Source of the DNA: CALOBA01 sp942491465
Lineage (GTDB): Bacteria > Pseudomonadota > Gammaproteobacteria > Chromatiales > Chromatiaceae
Assembly: GCA_942491465.1 (NCBI GenBank)
Contig: CALOBA010000031.1
Coordinates: 1-62,877, forward strand
DNA: 62,877 bases
Reading direction: 5' to 3'
Under the pieces are notes generated by a model. The model worked only from the letters and a program-made list of their open reading frames with translations, was not told the DNA's origin and did no database searches. The position numbers and the translations under genes are program-made. Of this stretch, positions 24,601 to 33,280 are shown one piece after another (the first letter of the stretch is position 1; the number at the start of each line of letters is the position of its first letter).

Positions 24601-27600
24601 CCGTCGTGCTCGACCTGGCGCCGCCCGCGGACCTGCCGCTGGGCCGCCATGTGCTGACCCTCGACCTGCACTACGACGACGCGACCCTGCCCATCGAGGG
24701 CCTGATCGAGCTCACCAGCGCCACCACCGCCGAGGTCGCGGTGCAAGTGGACGACGACAACGCCGCCTGGGTCGCCGGGGCCGAGGTCAGCCTGGTGGCG
24801 GAGCAGCCGTCGGTGGACACCGTCGACGGTGAGACCCGCGAATACTTCCCGGTCTACAGCGGCGGCACCGGTGCCGACGGCCGGCTGTTGCTGGACGCCA
24901 TCCCACCCGGCGACTACCGCTGGCTGGTCAACAGCGCCGGCCATGTCTCCGCCGAAGGCCAGGTGCGGGTGGCGGTCGGGGTCGAGCCGCAGGCGCTGGC
25001 CATCACCCTGGAGGCCCGGGTCATGGACCTGCGCTTCGACGTCGTCCCCACCAGCATCGAGGACGAATACCAGGTCACGCTGGAGCTGACCTATGTCACC
25101 AATCTGACCAAGCCGACCCTGGTGGGCAACCCGTCGCCGCTGGCGCTGGACCTGACCGAAGACATCGAGTACCAGGCGGTGCTGACGGTGACCAACACCA
25201 GCAACAGCTATCCGGTGGACAACCTGCTGGTGGACGCGAGCGCGCCCACCTTCCACGGTCGGCTTGGGCTCGCGCTGCCCGGCGGCGGACGGCAGATGGT
25301 CATCGAGACGCTGGCGCCGCAGGCCTCGGTGGAGATCCCGGTGACGGCCTGGCTGAGGGAATGTGCCGACAACAGCGGCGGTCTCTATGTCGGCGACATC
25401 GCGCTCACCGGCAGCTACGAATATGCCAGTGTCGAAGGCGAGCTGCGTCCCGGCACCACGCGCTCGGAGGTGCCGATCTGGCTGCGCATCTACGGCAATC
25501 AGTGCCAGCCGCCGGACGACCCGACCGAACCGCCGCCGACGCTGGCGATGCCGGCCCTGTCCTATCTGAACGACGAGCGCGACGCCGACCCGGACGACCT
25601 GCGCTTCCTGGGCAACCGCACCCGCGCCGAGGTCTGGGGCCGCGGCGACGGCACCTTCACCCCCGATGGCCTCTGGCTCGATCTGGTCACCAGCGATGGC
25701 ACGCTGCTGGCACCCAACGCCGCCTGGCTGGTGGACGACGCCCCGCTGATGGGCGATGGCGACGGACGCAGCCTGGATTTCTACGGCCTGGAGCCGATCC
25801 TGGAAGACCTGATGGGCGGCAGCCATCGCGCCGACCTGCTCAATGGCCGTGTCGCGCTGCGCCTGCGCGGCTGGTGGGACACCGATCCCAACACCCGGCG
25901 CAGCTACTTGGCCCCGGTGCGGGTCGAGTCCATCTGGCCCAGCGAAGGCGGCGGCGGGGACGAGAGACCACCGCTGTGCACCAACTGCAAGGTCCCCGAC
26001 CTGAGCTGGCCCAACCGACCGACCCTGAACGAGGACGGCCAGGTCATCCTGCAGATCCCGAACCGGATCGGGCTGGAGCGCCAGGCCTTCGATGTCCAGC
26101 TGGCGCTGACCGCCACCGCGGCGCCGCTGGTGGATGCCAGCGTCGAGCTGCTGCTCCAGGACAGCGACGACAACGATGTGCGCGACAGCCTGTTCTTCGT
26201 GCTGGCGACCGGCGCCGACGGCCTCTCCGAGACGCAGGCCGGCACCATCGAAGACGCCGCCGCCATCGACTGGCAGCTGATCCCGTCGGCCGAGGCCGGC
26301 GGCGAATTGGCCGACGGCCGCCAGTACCAAGTGGCCGCCGTGATCCGCTACGGACCGGCCGATGATCGCCGCGAGCTGCGTACCCGGACCGAGACGCTCA
26401 GCGTGCTGCCCATGCCCAAGCTCGAGCTGGACTACGGCCTGCCGACGACGGTGATGGCCGGCATCCCCGCCGGCATCTCGGTGCGGGTCAGCAACCAGGG
26501 CTTCGGCGCCGCCGAGGCCCTGAGCATCCAGGCCGGCCAGCCGGTGATCCTCGACGACGACGGCATCCCCGTGCATTTTGTGCTGCGCAAGCCCGACGGC
26601 GACGCCTGCCCGGACCCCCAGGGGGGTGCGCTGACTCAGCACATCGAACGCCTGGCCGCCGTCGGCGCGCCCGACGGCGACGACAACAGCGCCGAGTGCA
26701 CCTGGGAGCTGATCGCCTCGCGCGACGGCCACTTCGTCGCCTTCGATGCCGCGCTCAGCCACAGCGACTACAGCGTCGGCGCCGATGCGGTGACCCTCGA
26801 CGCGCTGATCACCGACGCGCGCACCGACCTGCAGCCGGCCCTGGGCGGGCGCATCGACTTCGGCGGCTGCGGCCTCGCCGAGGGCTTCGAGGTGCGCCTG
26901 GAGCAGGAGATCGACGGCGTGGACAGGGTGATCGCCAGCTATCGCGACCCGGCCGACGACGCTGACCCCGGCACCTCGGCGCCCTATTACTTCCAGTATC
27001 AGGGCGCGAACCCGAACGTCGAGCGCACGCCGCTGCAACCCGGCCCCTATCGCTGGAAGCTGCATCTGCTCGGCAGCGACGGCACGCCGCGCAGCCTGGC
27101 CCGCAACTGGCTGCTGCCACCGACGCTGAACCTGCTCGACGACACGCCGAACCCGCGCTACGACTATGCCCTCGCCGGCGACGGCGGCCAGGACGGCGAT
27201 GCGGACGGCCTGCCGGACTGCTGGGAGCGCGAATGGTTCGGCAACGCCGATCGCCATCACGGCGACGACGACTACGACCGCGACGGCCTGACCAATGTGG
27301 AGGAATGGCAGCTCGGGCTGAACCCGGCCAACAGCGACCAGAACGGCGACGGCATCGTCGACGGCGAGGAGCACGGGCTCGGCCTCGACCCGTCCGACGC
27401 CCTCGACGGCATCCAGCCGCCCACCGCAGCCTACTTCCACGGCAAGCTCGATCCGGCGCTGCCGACGGTGGTGCTGGTGCACGGGCTGCAGTCGAGCTGC
27501 AAGCGCGAGGCCGAGGACGAGGCGCCGAACTGCACCGAGGCCCCCGACCCCAACGCAATGTGGTCGGGATCGGCACCCCGCGGGGCGGCGACGCTGATCC

Positions 27601-29714
27601 AAGACCAGCTCGGCGGTCCCGGCAACGTCAATGTGGTGCAGTACATCTGGGAGGGCGCCTTCCACAGCACCAGTATCCCGATGCGCAACGGCTATAAGAC
27701 CGCCCGCACGCACATCCCGCAGGCCAGCCGCCGGCTCGCCCGGCTGCTGTTCGAGGGACTGGGCCAGACCGACTACGACCAGGACATCCACATCATCGGC
27801 CACTCCCTGGGCACCGCCGTGTCCGCCTACAGCATCCGCTACTACCTGGAGCAGCACCCGGACTACGCCGGCACCATCCAGTTCACGGCCCTCGACCGCC
27901 CGGATCGGGTGGAGAAGATCCCCGGCAGCTCCGAGGACGGCCTCAACCGCTGGGCCGCGCCGGTGGCCGGCGTCGCCGGGGTTGTCGTCTACGAGGTCAT
28001 GGAGCAGATGGCCGATATGGCCTGCGATGTGTCGCCGGACCCAAGCGTGACCCAGCTCATCTGCAACGGGCTGGTGGACATCGTCGACCAGTTGGCGAAA
28101 CCGATCGAGACCGCGGTGCTCAATACCGGCCTGGAGCAGGTGGTGGAGGCATCGACCTGGCGCGACGGCCAGCGCAAGGTCGGCTTCAATCGCGACTTCT
28201 TCGCCATCGTGCTCGACAACGCCTTCCAGCAGGGCGCCGACCTGCGACTGGAGAACTACTACGCCTGGGACGACCTGAGCCTCAGCGATGACGACCCCAT
28301 CGGCCTGCTGCGCACCGGCGTCGGCGCCCCGGCCAACCGTCACCCCATGGGCGAGGTCTACAACCACGCCCTGTTCGACCCCTACTACGTCGGTCGCTCG
28401 TTCTTCCCCGAGGAGGAACAGGCCGGCTTCGTCAACAACAACCACTCGGCGGTCACCCAGTGGTACCGCTGGACCATCGACCCCGACTCGTCGGTGTTCG
28501 GCGATCCCTCCTGCCCCGGCGGGGCATTATGGATGCGCGCCGAATGGGACATCGACAACCCCGCCACGGAGCCCCCGGAGCATGCCTACGAGGAGCCGCT
28601 GCCCTACCCGTTCGCCTGGCAGGCATCACTCGACCCCTGCGGCGATGTCGGCTGGAAGCTCTCGGTGCTCAATCACGCCAGCCCGCCGGCGTCGGATGCC
28701 GACACCGCCGCCGTCGGCCGCAGCGCCTTCCCGGAGGGCCTGGCGGTCATGGACCCCGGCAGCTTCGAGGCCTTCGGCGATTGCCGTCTCGGCGTCGATC
28801 CGGACACCGGCAGCACGCTGATCAGCTGCCGGGAGCAGCCGCTGCCGGCGCCGGTCACCCCACAATCGCTGTCGCTCGCCGCCGTTGCCGATCAGCCGGA
28901 TGCGGGCAGCCGCGTGGCCTCCGCTACCCTGAGCCTTGCAGCCGCCGACGCCGCCGACGGCACCACCTCGCCGCTGATGCTGATTGAAATCGCGCTATCG
29001 GCCGACGCCGCCTTTCTGGACTTCGAGTACCGCTTTGCAGACATCGGCGATGGCGACTTCGCGGCGCTGTTACTCGACCGCGAGGAGGTCTGGAAACTCT
29101 CCACCGACGTCGATGAGCCCGACGTCTGGACCCCTACGGGGCCGATTCCAATCGCCGTGGAGGCTGGCGGCAGCCACGAGCTGATGCTGCGGCTGTTCGG
29201 CGAAGGCGAGGCCAACGCCAGCGTGGAGCTGCGCAATCTCAAGGTCATCGAGGCGGTCGCCGATGCCGCGCAGCCGCCGACTGCCGACGCCGGCGGCGAC
29301 CGCATCGCGCGCACCGGAGCCGCCGTTCGGCTCGACGGCACCGGCAGCACCGGCGTTGGCACGCTGAACTTCCACTGGCAGCAGACATCGGGGCCAAGCG
29401 TCGATCTCAGCGACGCAGCCGGGCCAAGCCCGGCCTTCACGCCGTCCGAGCCCGGCATCTATGCCTTCGAGCTCATGGTGCAGGACGACCAGACCGACAG
29501 CGATCCAGCCACGGTGCAGATAGAGGTCCGGGCAGCCGGCGACCTCGACGGCGACGCCGACCTGGACGCGGACGACTACGGTCGCTTCATCACGACCTTC
29601 GGGCGCTGCACCGGGGCAACCGGATTCGACCCGCTCGCGGACCTGGACGCCGACGGCTGCATCACCTTCGTCGACTACCAGCATTGGATGGCGCTGTACA
29701 TGGGCGCGCGCTGA
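21690..29714 (+). CDS. Giant secreted multidomain protein: alpha/beta hydrolase, PKD-like domain and dockerin-like C-terminus
   Basis: 2674 residues. The GTG start has GGAGG 10 bases upstream and opens a signal peptide (LALAPALALALSPATQA). Four tandem modules of about 70 residues follow (AEAFIDTDPGVGNATPI... GVHRVFVRTRD.. WS... SFYL pattern, about 30-350). Next are a thrombospondin-3/EF-hand-like Ca site (about 354-400), carboxypeptidase-regulatory and FN3-like domains, and a long Ig-rich middle. A second Ca-binding stretch lies at about 1834-1904, then an alpha/beta hydrolase (VVLVHGLQSSC near 1926; nucleophile GHSLGTA near 2038). A PKD-like domain (about 2527-2617) and a 57-residue dockerin-like pair (DLDGDADLDADDYGRF, DLDADGCITFVDYQHW) end the protein. 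It probably acts outside the cell as an esterase/lipase scaffold; the substrate is unknown. Confidence 0.85.
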   Translation: MTPRSPFSARIRRAALALAPALALALSPATQAASSLSAAEAFFDDDPGPGVGTPLATLDGADPSATLERLMGNPEVTELEPGVHSVSLRLRDADGAWSAPLTQSFVVLEGDTGEVGGGPRMLRAEAFIDTDPGVGNATPITLPVDGTSDEALETLLGNLPLNGLDDGVHRVFVRTRDLAGNWSTAIGQSFYLDPWSDREQTANRLVAARAWFDGDPETVETFALAIDGGTVSAPLGRIQGMAAMADLAPGWHVISLSLQDGTGGWSPPLAQSFYLALEQIDPSAPSRRLVAAQVRIDDDGYQAVAAADGAFDGMVEAIDVEVPVSQDYHRVRVRFLDDTGRWSDPDFAPIDPLLDNDGNGLLDSWELAWFGAIGQDPDADPDGDTLTNRDELRDGTNPLVSELIQTPSLSGHVRDADGQGVPHVLLCLDAAPVCSVRTDAYGHYVLTSDLSPGALTLRALPTTASGPLAFAPVAHQIDYQGEAIAGLDFQLAPIALTLTAPPADTELHPGDPLNLTWTSNAAADLNLSIDLRRDAAADLTAPNGSDWVRLAGTTPNDGAAQFTVPDGLTLADDWRLRLQVPDTDAIAESAPMSIAALPVPTPVTDLDVTLAGTALRLTWTPSTSPYAAGYRVYGNGGAGAIDYATPLALLTHPADGLNRPVLAAGDYRFAVHALNADGAEEPAGAEAGWLVPAFSIAPEPIAAIVPRAGEVELTGQLLDADGLPIANAELSIDISNQGVTRRYLAYTDADGRYAYRFQPLAAETGLFQVVVSGIRDGLRVEERLSFEVLGLELSPSSPTLTLPISEDQPLTGHFSLHIGNSGDRPLTGLTLTETDQAPSLGLALSALNDLPETLAPGEYLDLDYRLDVPAGPAPASDGLYRFTLGSAEGAEVSAQVRVQLRAANGVPVLEPLPLQAALAPGDWVQTELVIGNDGLADLDQVTLTLRDPDALPWIYLVNPSIDALPPGAEHAVVLDLAPPADLPLGRHVLTLDLHYDDATLPIEGLIELTSATTAEVAVQVDDDNAAWVAGAEVSLVAEQPSVDTVDGETREYFPVYSGGTGADGRLLLDAIPPGDYRWLVNSAGHVSAEGQVRVAVGVEPQALAITLEARVMDLRFDVVPTSIEDEYQVTLELTYVTNLTKPTLVGNPSPLALDLTEDIEYQAVLTVTNTSNSYPVDNLLVDASAPTFHGRLGLALPGGGRQMVIETLAPQASVEIPVTAWLRECADNSGGLYVGDIALTGSYEYASVEGELRPGTTRSEVPIWLRIYGNQCQPPDDPTEPPPTLAMPALSYLNDERDADPDDLRFLGNRTRAEVWGRGDGTFTPDGLWLDLVTSDGTLLAPNAAWLVDDAPLMGDGDGRSLDFYGLEPILEDLMGGSHRADLLNGRVALRLRGWWDTDPNTRRSYLAPVRVESIWPSEGGGGDERPPLCTNCKVPDLSWPNRPTLNEDGQVILQIPNRIGLERQAFDVQLALTATAAPLVDASVELLLQDSDDNDVRDSLFFVLATGADGLSETQAGTIEDAAAIDWQLIPSAEAGGELADGRQYQVAAVIRYGPADDRRELRTRTETLSVLPMPKLELDYGLPTTVMAGIPAGISVRVSNQGFGAAEALSIQAGQPVILDDDGIPVHFVLRKPDGDACPDPQGGALTQHIERLAAVGAPDGDDNSAECTWELIASRDGHFVAFDAALSHSDYSVGADAVTLDALITDARTDLQPALGGRIDFGGCGLAEGFEVRLEQEIDGVDRVIASYRDPADDADPGTSAPYYFQYQGANPNVERTPLQPGPYRWKLHLLGSDGTPRSLARNWLLPPTLNLLDDTPNPRYDYALAGDGGQDGDADGLPDCWEREWFGNADRHHGDDDYDRDGLTNVEEWQLGLNPANSDQNGDGIVDGEEHGLGLDPSDALDGIQPPTAAYFHGKLDPALPTVVLVHGLQSSCKREAEDEAPNCTEAPDPNAMWSGSAPRGAATLIQDQLGGPGNVNVVQYIWEGAFHSTSIPMRNGYKTARTHIPQASRRLARLLFEGLGQTDYDQDIHIIGHSLGTAVSAYSIRYYLEQHPDYAGTIQFTALDRPDRVEKIPGSSEDGLNRWAAPVAGVAGVVVYEVMEQMADMACDVSPDPSVTQLICNGLVDIVDQLAKPIETAVLNTGLEQVVEASTWRDGQRKVGFNRDFFAIVLDNAFQQGADLRLENYYAWDDLSLSDDDPIGLLRTGVGAPANRHPMGEVYNHALFDPYYVGRSFFPEEEQAGFVNNNHSAVTQWYRWTIDPDSSVFGDPSCPGGALWMRAEWDIDNPATEPPEHAYEEPLPYPFAWQASLDPCGDVGWKLSVLNHASPPASDADTAAVGRSAFPEGLAVMDPGSFEAFGDCRLGVDPDTGSTLISCREQPLPAPVTPQSLSLAAVADQPDAGSRVASATLSLAAADAADGTTSPLMLIEIALSADAAFLDFEYRFADIGDGDFAALLLDREEVWKLSTDVDEPDVWTPTGPIPIAVEAGGSHELMLRLFGEGEANASVELRNLKVIEAVADAAQPPTADAGGDRIARTGAAVRLDGTGSTGVGTLNFHWQQTSGPSVDLSDAAGPSPAFTPSEPGIYAFELMVQDDQTDSDPATVQIEVRAAGDLDGDADLDADDYGRFITTFGRCTGATGFDPLADLDADGCITFVDYQHWMALYMGAR

Positions 29715-29808
29715 GCCGTTTCAGCCTGAGCAACGAAGCCGGATGCCTACTCAGTACACATGCGTCATCGATCCGGCTTCCAACCGATGACGTAACCAGG
29801 ACCGCGAC

Positions 29809-30014
29809 ATGCTCATCATCAGATCCGAACAGATGGCAGCACTGGAACAAGCGACCCAAGATATCTTCGAGCAACGTCTGCTCGCCTTTCTCAGGAAGCA
29901 GTTCCCACCGCTGGCGACGCAGGACACGACCGCATTACGGCCGATCATCCGAGAACAAGTGGCGCGCGCCAGAGGCTACAAACTGACCAGCGAGCGCCAA
30001 ATCGCCACTTACGT
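29809..30014 (+). pseudogene. N-terminal fragment of a type VI effector-associated helical protein
   Basis: The frame MLIIRSEQMAALEQATQDIF, then LLAFLRKQFPPLA, IIREQVARARGYKLTSERQI and ATYV has the sequence pattern of short helical proteins commonly encoded between PAAR/VgrG-type genes and their toxins. The usual continuation after the TYV segment is missing: at about 30015 the sequence switches to another frame that belongs to the downstream toxin. This looks like a deletion junction. Family assignment is from memory and moderate. Confidence 0.5.
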
Positions 30015-30131
30015 CTCGGCAAGATTGGCCGCACCGGCTACATCAATGGGATACATCTGCATTTTCACGCCGGCACGGGCATCTCCGACTGGAATGAAGC
30101 GGTCATTGCCGACGCATCCAAGGGCAAGACA

Positions 30132-32513
30132 GTGGAATTCTGCGGTCTCCCCGACGGCCGACCTTACCCAAAGCAGGGCAGCACCTATCAGGGTAGCCAC
30201 TTCAAGTGGTTCGCCGCAAACTACTGGGCACAAGGGAGCTATGTCACCCTGGAGGCTGGGGGCGAAGCCAAAGAATGGTGGATCGAATTCAGAAACACCG
30301 GCAGAGCGGCCTGGGAAAATCACAATTACAACAATCACATTACCAAGCTTGCGTTGGGTAGCTATGACGAGCCCGATATGCAGGCAGGACGGGAGTTCAA
30401 TGATGGATGGGAGAGCCCGACACGCCTAGCCATCATGGATCAAGATGCCGTCTACCCCGGCGGTGTCGGGCGATTTACCTTTCGCGTCCGGGCAAGCGCA
30501 GATCGGCAGCCTGGAACCTACCGGCTGGTGGTAACGCCGAAGACCCCATACGGATGGGTCAAGCAGGACGACTGCAGCCCCTCCTACTGCTTCCTCGAGA
30601 TCACTGTCGTCAAACCCGAAGTGAAACAGGAGGTGCAGTCGACGAATAAACAATCAGCCGCAACAAACGACCAACAGCTGTTCCCTTCCAGCAATATTGA
30701 CGCCCTCTTCTCCGACCAGGAAGCGGGAACCACCTCATTAAGCTGTGATACCTTCACACCCCGCCGCCAGATCAAGTTCCTAATCGATATGGGGACAAAG
30801 AACGGCGAGCTTCCATTCCTGGCCGATGTCAACGAAAAGGGCGACGAAGCCTTGCCGTACATGTCGGAATACGACTACTGGCTGGCCGGGAACCAATATG
30901 ACGGCGCGGTGCGCCTGACGGTCGACGGCAAGCAACGCACACTCATCCCCGACCTTTCCCTGTTCCCGCCGGACGAGGACGACCTCTGCCGCGTCTTCGT
31001 CGGCAGCCCCGGAGAGACGCAGGGCTCCGCGGTGTGGAGCGCGAATCAGGCGATCCCGGAAGAGATATCGAAGGAGCCGACGACGACGCAAGAACTCGAC
31101 AGCGAGACGGTGGTGATGTGGGAGGCGAGTGAAGCGCCACCATCCGGTATCAGCGAGGGCAAGCACGACATCGAGTCCGTGGACAATCGACTGCTGATCT
31201 GGTTGGCCAACCAGATGGCCGGGACCAACCTTCCGCCGCTTTTCAAGGATCTCGCGACAATGGGCGCGAGGGCCAATGAACGCGCATTCCTGCGTGATCT
31301 CTTCTTTGGTGGAAGTTTCTACATCAAGCAGACCAACGGGCGCTTTTACATCATCTTCAAAGGTTATCCAGGGCTGCGCACGTTCATCAACTCGGCGCGG
31401 TACAGTGTCGACAACGCCAAGGTCTCGATTGTTTCCATGTACGCGCAGGCGGCGACAAAAACCCCTTCGGGCATTAGCAGCGCGGTTAGGTCCGCATCGA
31501 AGGGAAATCTGATCTCCTTCGTCATTGTCGGTGCGGTGGACGTCTTCGAGTACTACAGCTTGCCCGAGAACGAGCGTGTCTTTTCCGATCTCTTGGTCGA
31601 TTTAGCGGTCGATTTCGGCAAGGTCTTCGTGGCCGGTTACGCCGCGCTGCTTGGCGGGGCTGCCGTGATTGCCTTGGCTGGTACCGCGCCAGTGTGGGTC
31701 GTCATCGCCGGGGCCATCGCCGTCGGTGTCGCCGTCGGCTTCGGGCTGGATTGGCTGGACGAGAAGCTGGGCTTTACGGCAGGCCTCAAGCAGGTCGCCG
31801 CCCGCGCCAGTGAGTTCATTGTCGATCTGCACCTGCCGCAAGCAGTCACGGCAGCGGCCCAGGAAATGCGAGAGGTCTGGTCGGCATTGACTTTGCCAGA
31901 GGCGAAGATTATCCAACTAGCGCCCTATATTCGGGAGGCACCAAGCCGAATGATTCGCAATAGTCCCGCCGTGCAACCCAATCTCATCGCCGCGATCATG
32001 TTGGATGTGATGCGTTGCCATTCTGATCTGCGACTTATCGAGAAGGCGCTAATCGACAGCGAGGCCAAGTTTATTGAATTCTACGAAGGGGACGCAGAGA
32101 CCTTCGAACTCTGGGCACTAAAGAAGACCACCGGCCACGCCATGGAGGACCTCGGCGTCGGCATTGGCCACATGAACGCGATCACCGTGAAGGATCTGGT
32201 GGAGAACCGATATCTGCGCCAGGAAAAGAACTGGGATGGCGACTGGCTCGATATCTCGCTGAATTGGTTGGCCGATCACGCCCGCGTGCCTGTGCTGATT
32301 GGTGCGCGGCTGGCCAGGATCAGCCAATACTGGTACACCATGAGCGACGGCGAAGTGAATATTTCGGAGAATCAGGCCGTCTTGGCCTCTCTTTACTACA
32401 TGGGCCTGGCTGGGCCAAAGGGTGTTCATGCCAATCCGACAGCAAATGAGGATGGTGCGCGTATTGTCGCCTTGATAACCGAAGCGGAAAAGCTGCTTGA
32501 GGTCGGGCAATGA
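30132..32513 (+). CDS. Polymorphic-toxin-like protein with NBR1-like domain and membrane-inserting segment
   Basis: 793 residues from a GTG; the frame is open upstream to about 30015, where it contains TGYINGIHLHFHAG, resembling the last HxH motif of M23 peptidases, so the native N-terminus is probably deleted. Residues about 20-165 resemble an NBR1-type Ig domain (WWIEFRNTGRAAWENHN, later YRLVVTPKTPYGW). A middle domain contains KNGELPFLADVNEKGDEALP. Residues about 490-545 form long hydrophobic helices (GYAALLGGAAVIALAG, WVVIAGAIAVGVAVGFGLDW), with a pattern I associate with pore-forming type VI effectors. No secretion signal. The stop overlaps the next gene, a likely immunity protein. Confidence 0.6.
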   Translation: MEFCGLPDGRPYPKQGSTYQGSHFKWFAANYWAQGSYVTLEAGGEAKEWWIEFRNTGRAAWENHNYNNHITKLALGSYDEPDMQAGREFNDGWESPTRLAIMDQDAVYPGGVGRFTFRVRASADRQPGTYRLVVTPKTPYGWVKQDDCSPSYCFLEITVVKPEVKQEVQSTNKQSAATNDQQLFPSSNIDALFSDQEAGTTSLSCDTFTPRRQIKFLIDMGTKNGELPFLADVNEKGDEALPYMSEYDYWLAGNQYDGAVRLTVDGKQRTLIPDLSLFPPDEDDLCRVFVGSPGETQGSAVWSANQAIPEEISKEPTTTQELDSETVVMWEASEAPPSGISEGKHDIESVDNRLLIWLANQMAGTNLPPLFKDLATMGARANERAFLRDLFFGGSFYIKQTNGRFYIIFKGYPGLRTFINSARYSVDNAKVSIVSMYAQAATKTPSGISSAVRSASKGNLISFVIVGAVDVFEYYSLPENERVFSDLLVDLAVDFGKVFVAGYAALLGGAAVIALAGTAPVWVVIAGAIAVGVAVGFGLDWLDEKLGFTAGLKQVAARASEFIVDLHLPQAVTAAAQEMREVWSALTLPEAKIIQLAPYIREAPSRMIRNSPAVQPNLIAAIMLDVMRCHSDLRLIEKALIDSEAKFIEFYEGDAETFELWALKKTTGHAMEDLGVGIGHMNAITVKDLVENRYLRQEKNWDGDWLDISLNWLADHARVPVLIGARLARISQYWYTMSDGEVNISENQAVLASLYYMGLAGPKGVHANPTANEDGARIVALITEAEKLLEVGQ

Positions 32514-33247
32514 CCGCGGCGCAAGGGCCGCCCGACCCTGTCCGCGGATTCTTTTGGTTTGTGCTTCCCGTTGTGACACTGCTGATTATTCCGGCATTCG
32601 GACTGATCATCGTCGCCGTGGTCGATGGCTTCACAGGGCTTATCCTGAGCATTTATGCCTTAGGCGTGGTCGGTATCGCTGCGCTCAGTCCCGGCGCATC
32701 GCGCTTCGCCCTGCCGTTTTACCGGCTCAAATTCGCGCTGCTCGCCCTCATCGCAACCACCGTCATCGCGGCCTATCTGGCAGTTTGGCTTAGCCTTATG
32801 CCGCTCTGGCTGTCTCTACCCTGCGCAGTCGCCTCGCTGCTGGCGCTGGCCTGGTACGCGGCACGCAAGGCTCAGCAGGCACGCCCCGACGACCTGCTGC
32901 GTCGATTGCGCGCAAAGCGCGTCGTCAATGCGGCCTTGGGCACCTTTGACGTGGCGCGGGCAGCCCAGGGTGCGCTCGACTACCAGCCATTGGGGTCGGC
33001 TCGTCAACCTCACGCCACTGCCCGCTTCGCTCAAGGCGCCGGCTATCTCGTACCGATCGCCCTGGGTGCATCCTTCGCGCTCGCGCGCCTCGGCTGGGAA
33101 GATGCCAGGCTGGTCCTGGTCTCGATGGGCGCTTACGGTTTCGCCTTTGCCTCGATCTATCTCGCCGTGCTGCCAGGTCGGCTTGTCGGGGCCTTGAGGC
33201 AGCTCGAAAGGTCTAAACAGATTCGTTTTCGGATTGACGGCGCCTGA
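32510..33247 (+). CDS. Multi-pass membrane protein, candidate immunity protein
   Basis: 245 residues; the ATG overlaps the toxin TGA (ATGA), so translation is coupled. About six hydrophobic segments are visible: FFWFVLPVVTLLIIPAFGLI, the next about 45-70, LLALIATTVIAAYLAVWLSL, the next about 100-120, and after a basic loop (AARKAQQARPDDLLRRLRAK) YLVPIALGASFALARLG and LVSMGAYGFAFASIYLAVL. I recognise no family. A small polytopic protein translationally coupled to a membrane-acting toxin fits an inner-membrane immunity protein; that role is inferred only from context. Confidence 0.6.
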   Translation: MTAAQGPPDPVRGFFWFVLPVVTLLIIPAFGLIIVAVVDGFTGLILSIYALGVVGIAALSPGASRFALPFYRLKFALLALIATTVIAAYLAVWLSLMPLWLSLPCAVASLLALAWYAARKAQQARPDDLLRRLRAKRVVNAALGTFDVARAAQGALDYQPLGSARQPHATARFAQGAGYLVPIALGASFALARLGWEDARLVLVSMGAYGFAFASIYLAVLPGRLVGALRQLERSKQIRFRIDGA

Positions 33248-33280
33248 ACCGCCTTACCGAATGCAGGCGTCGGGCAGGCC

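Noticed and set aside
22383..28445. A 2020-codon open frame antisense to the giant secreted protein
   Set aside because: It is only open because of the GC-rich codon pattern of the sense gene; composition is Gln/His/Arg/Val-rich without domains or start signal.
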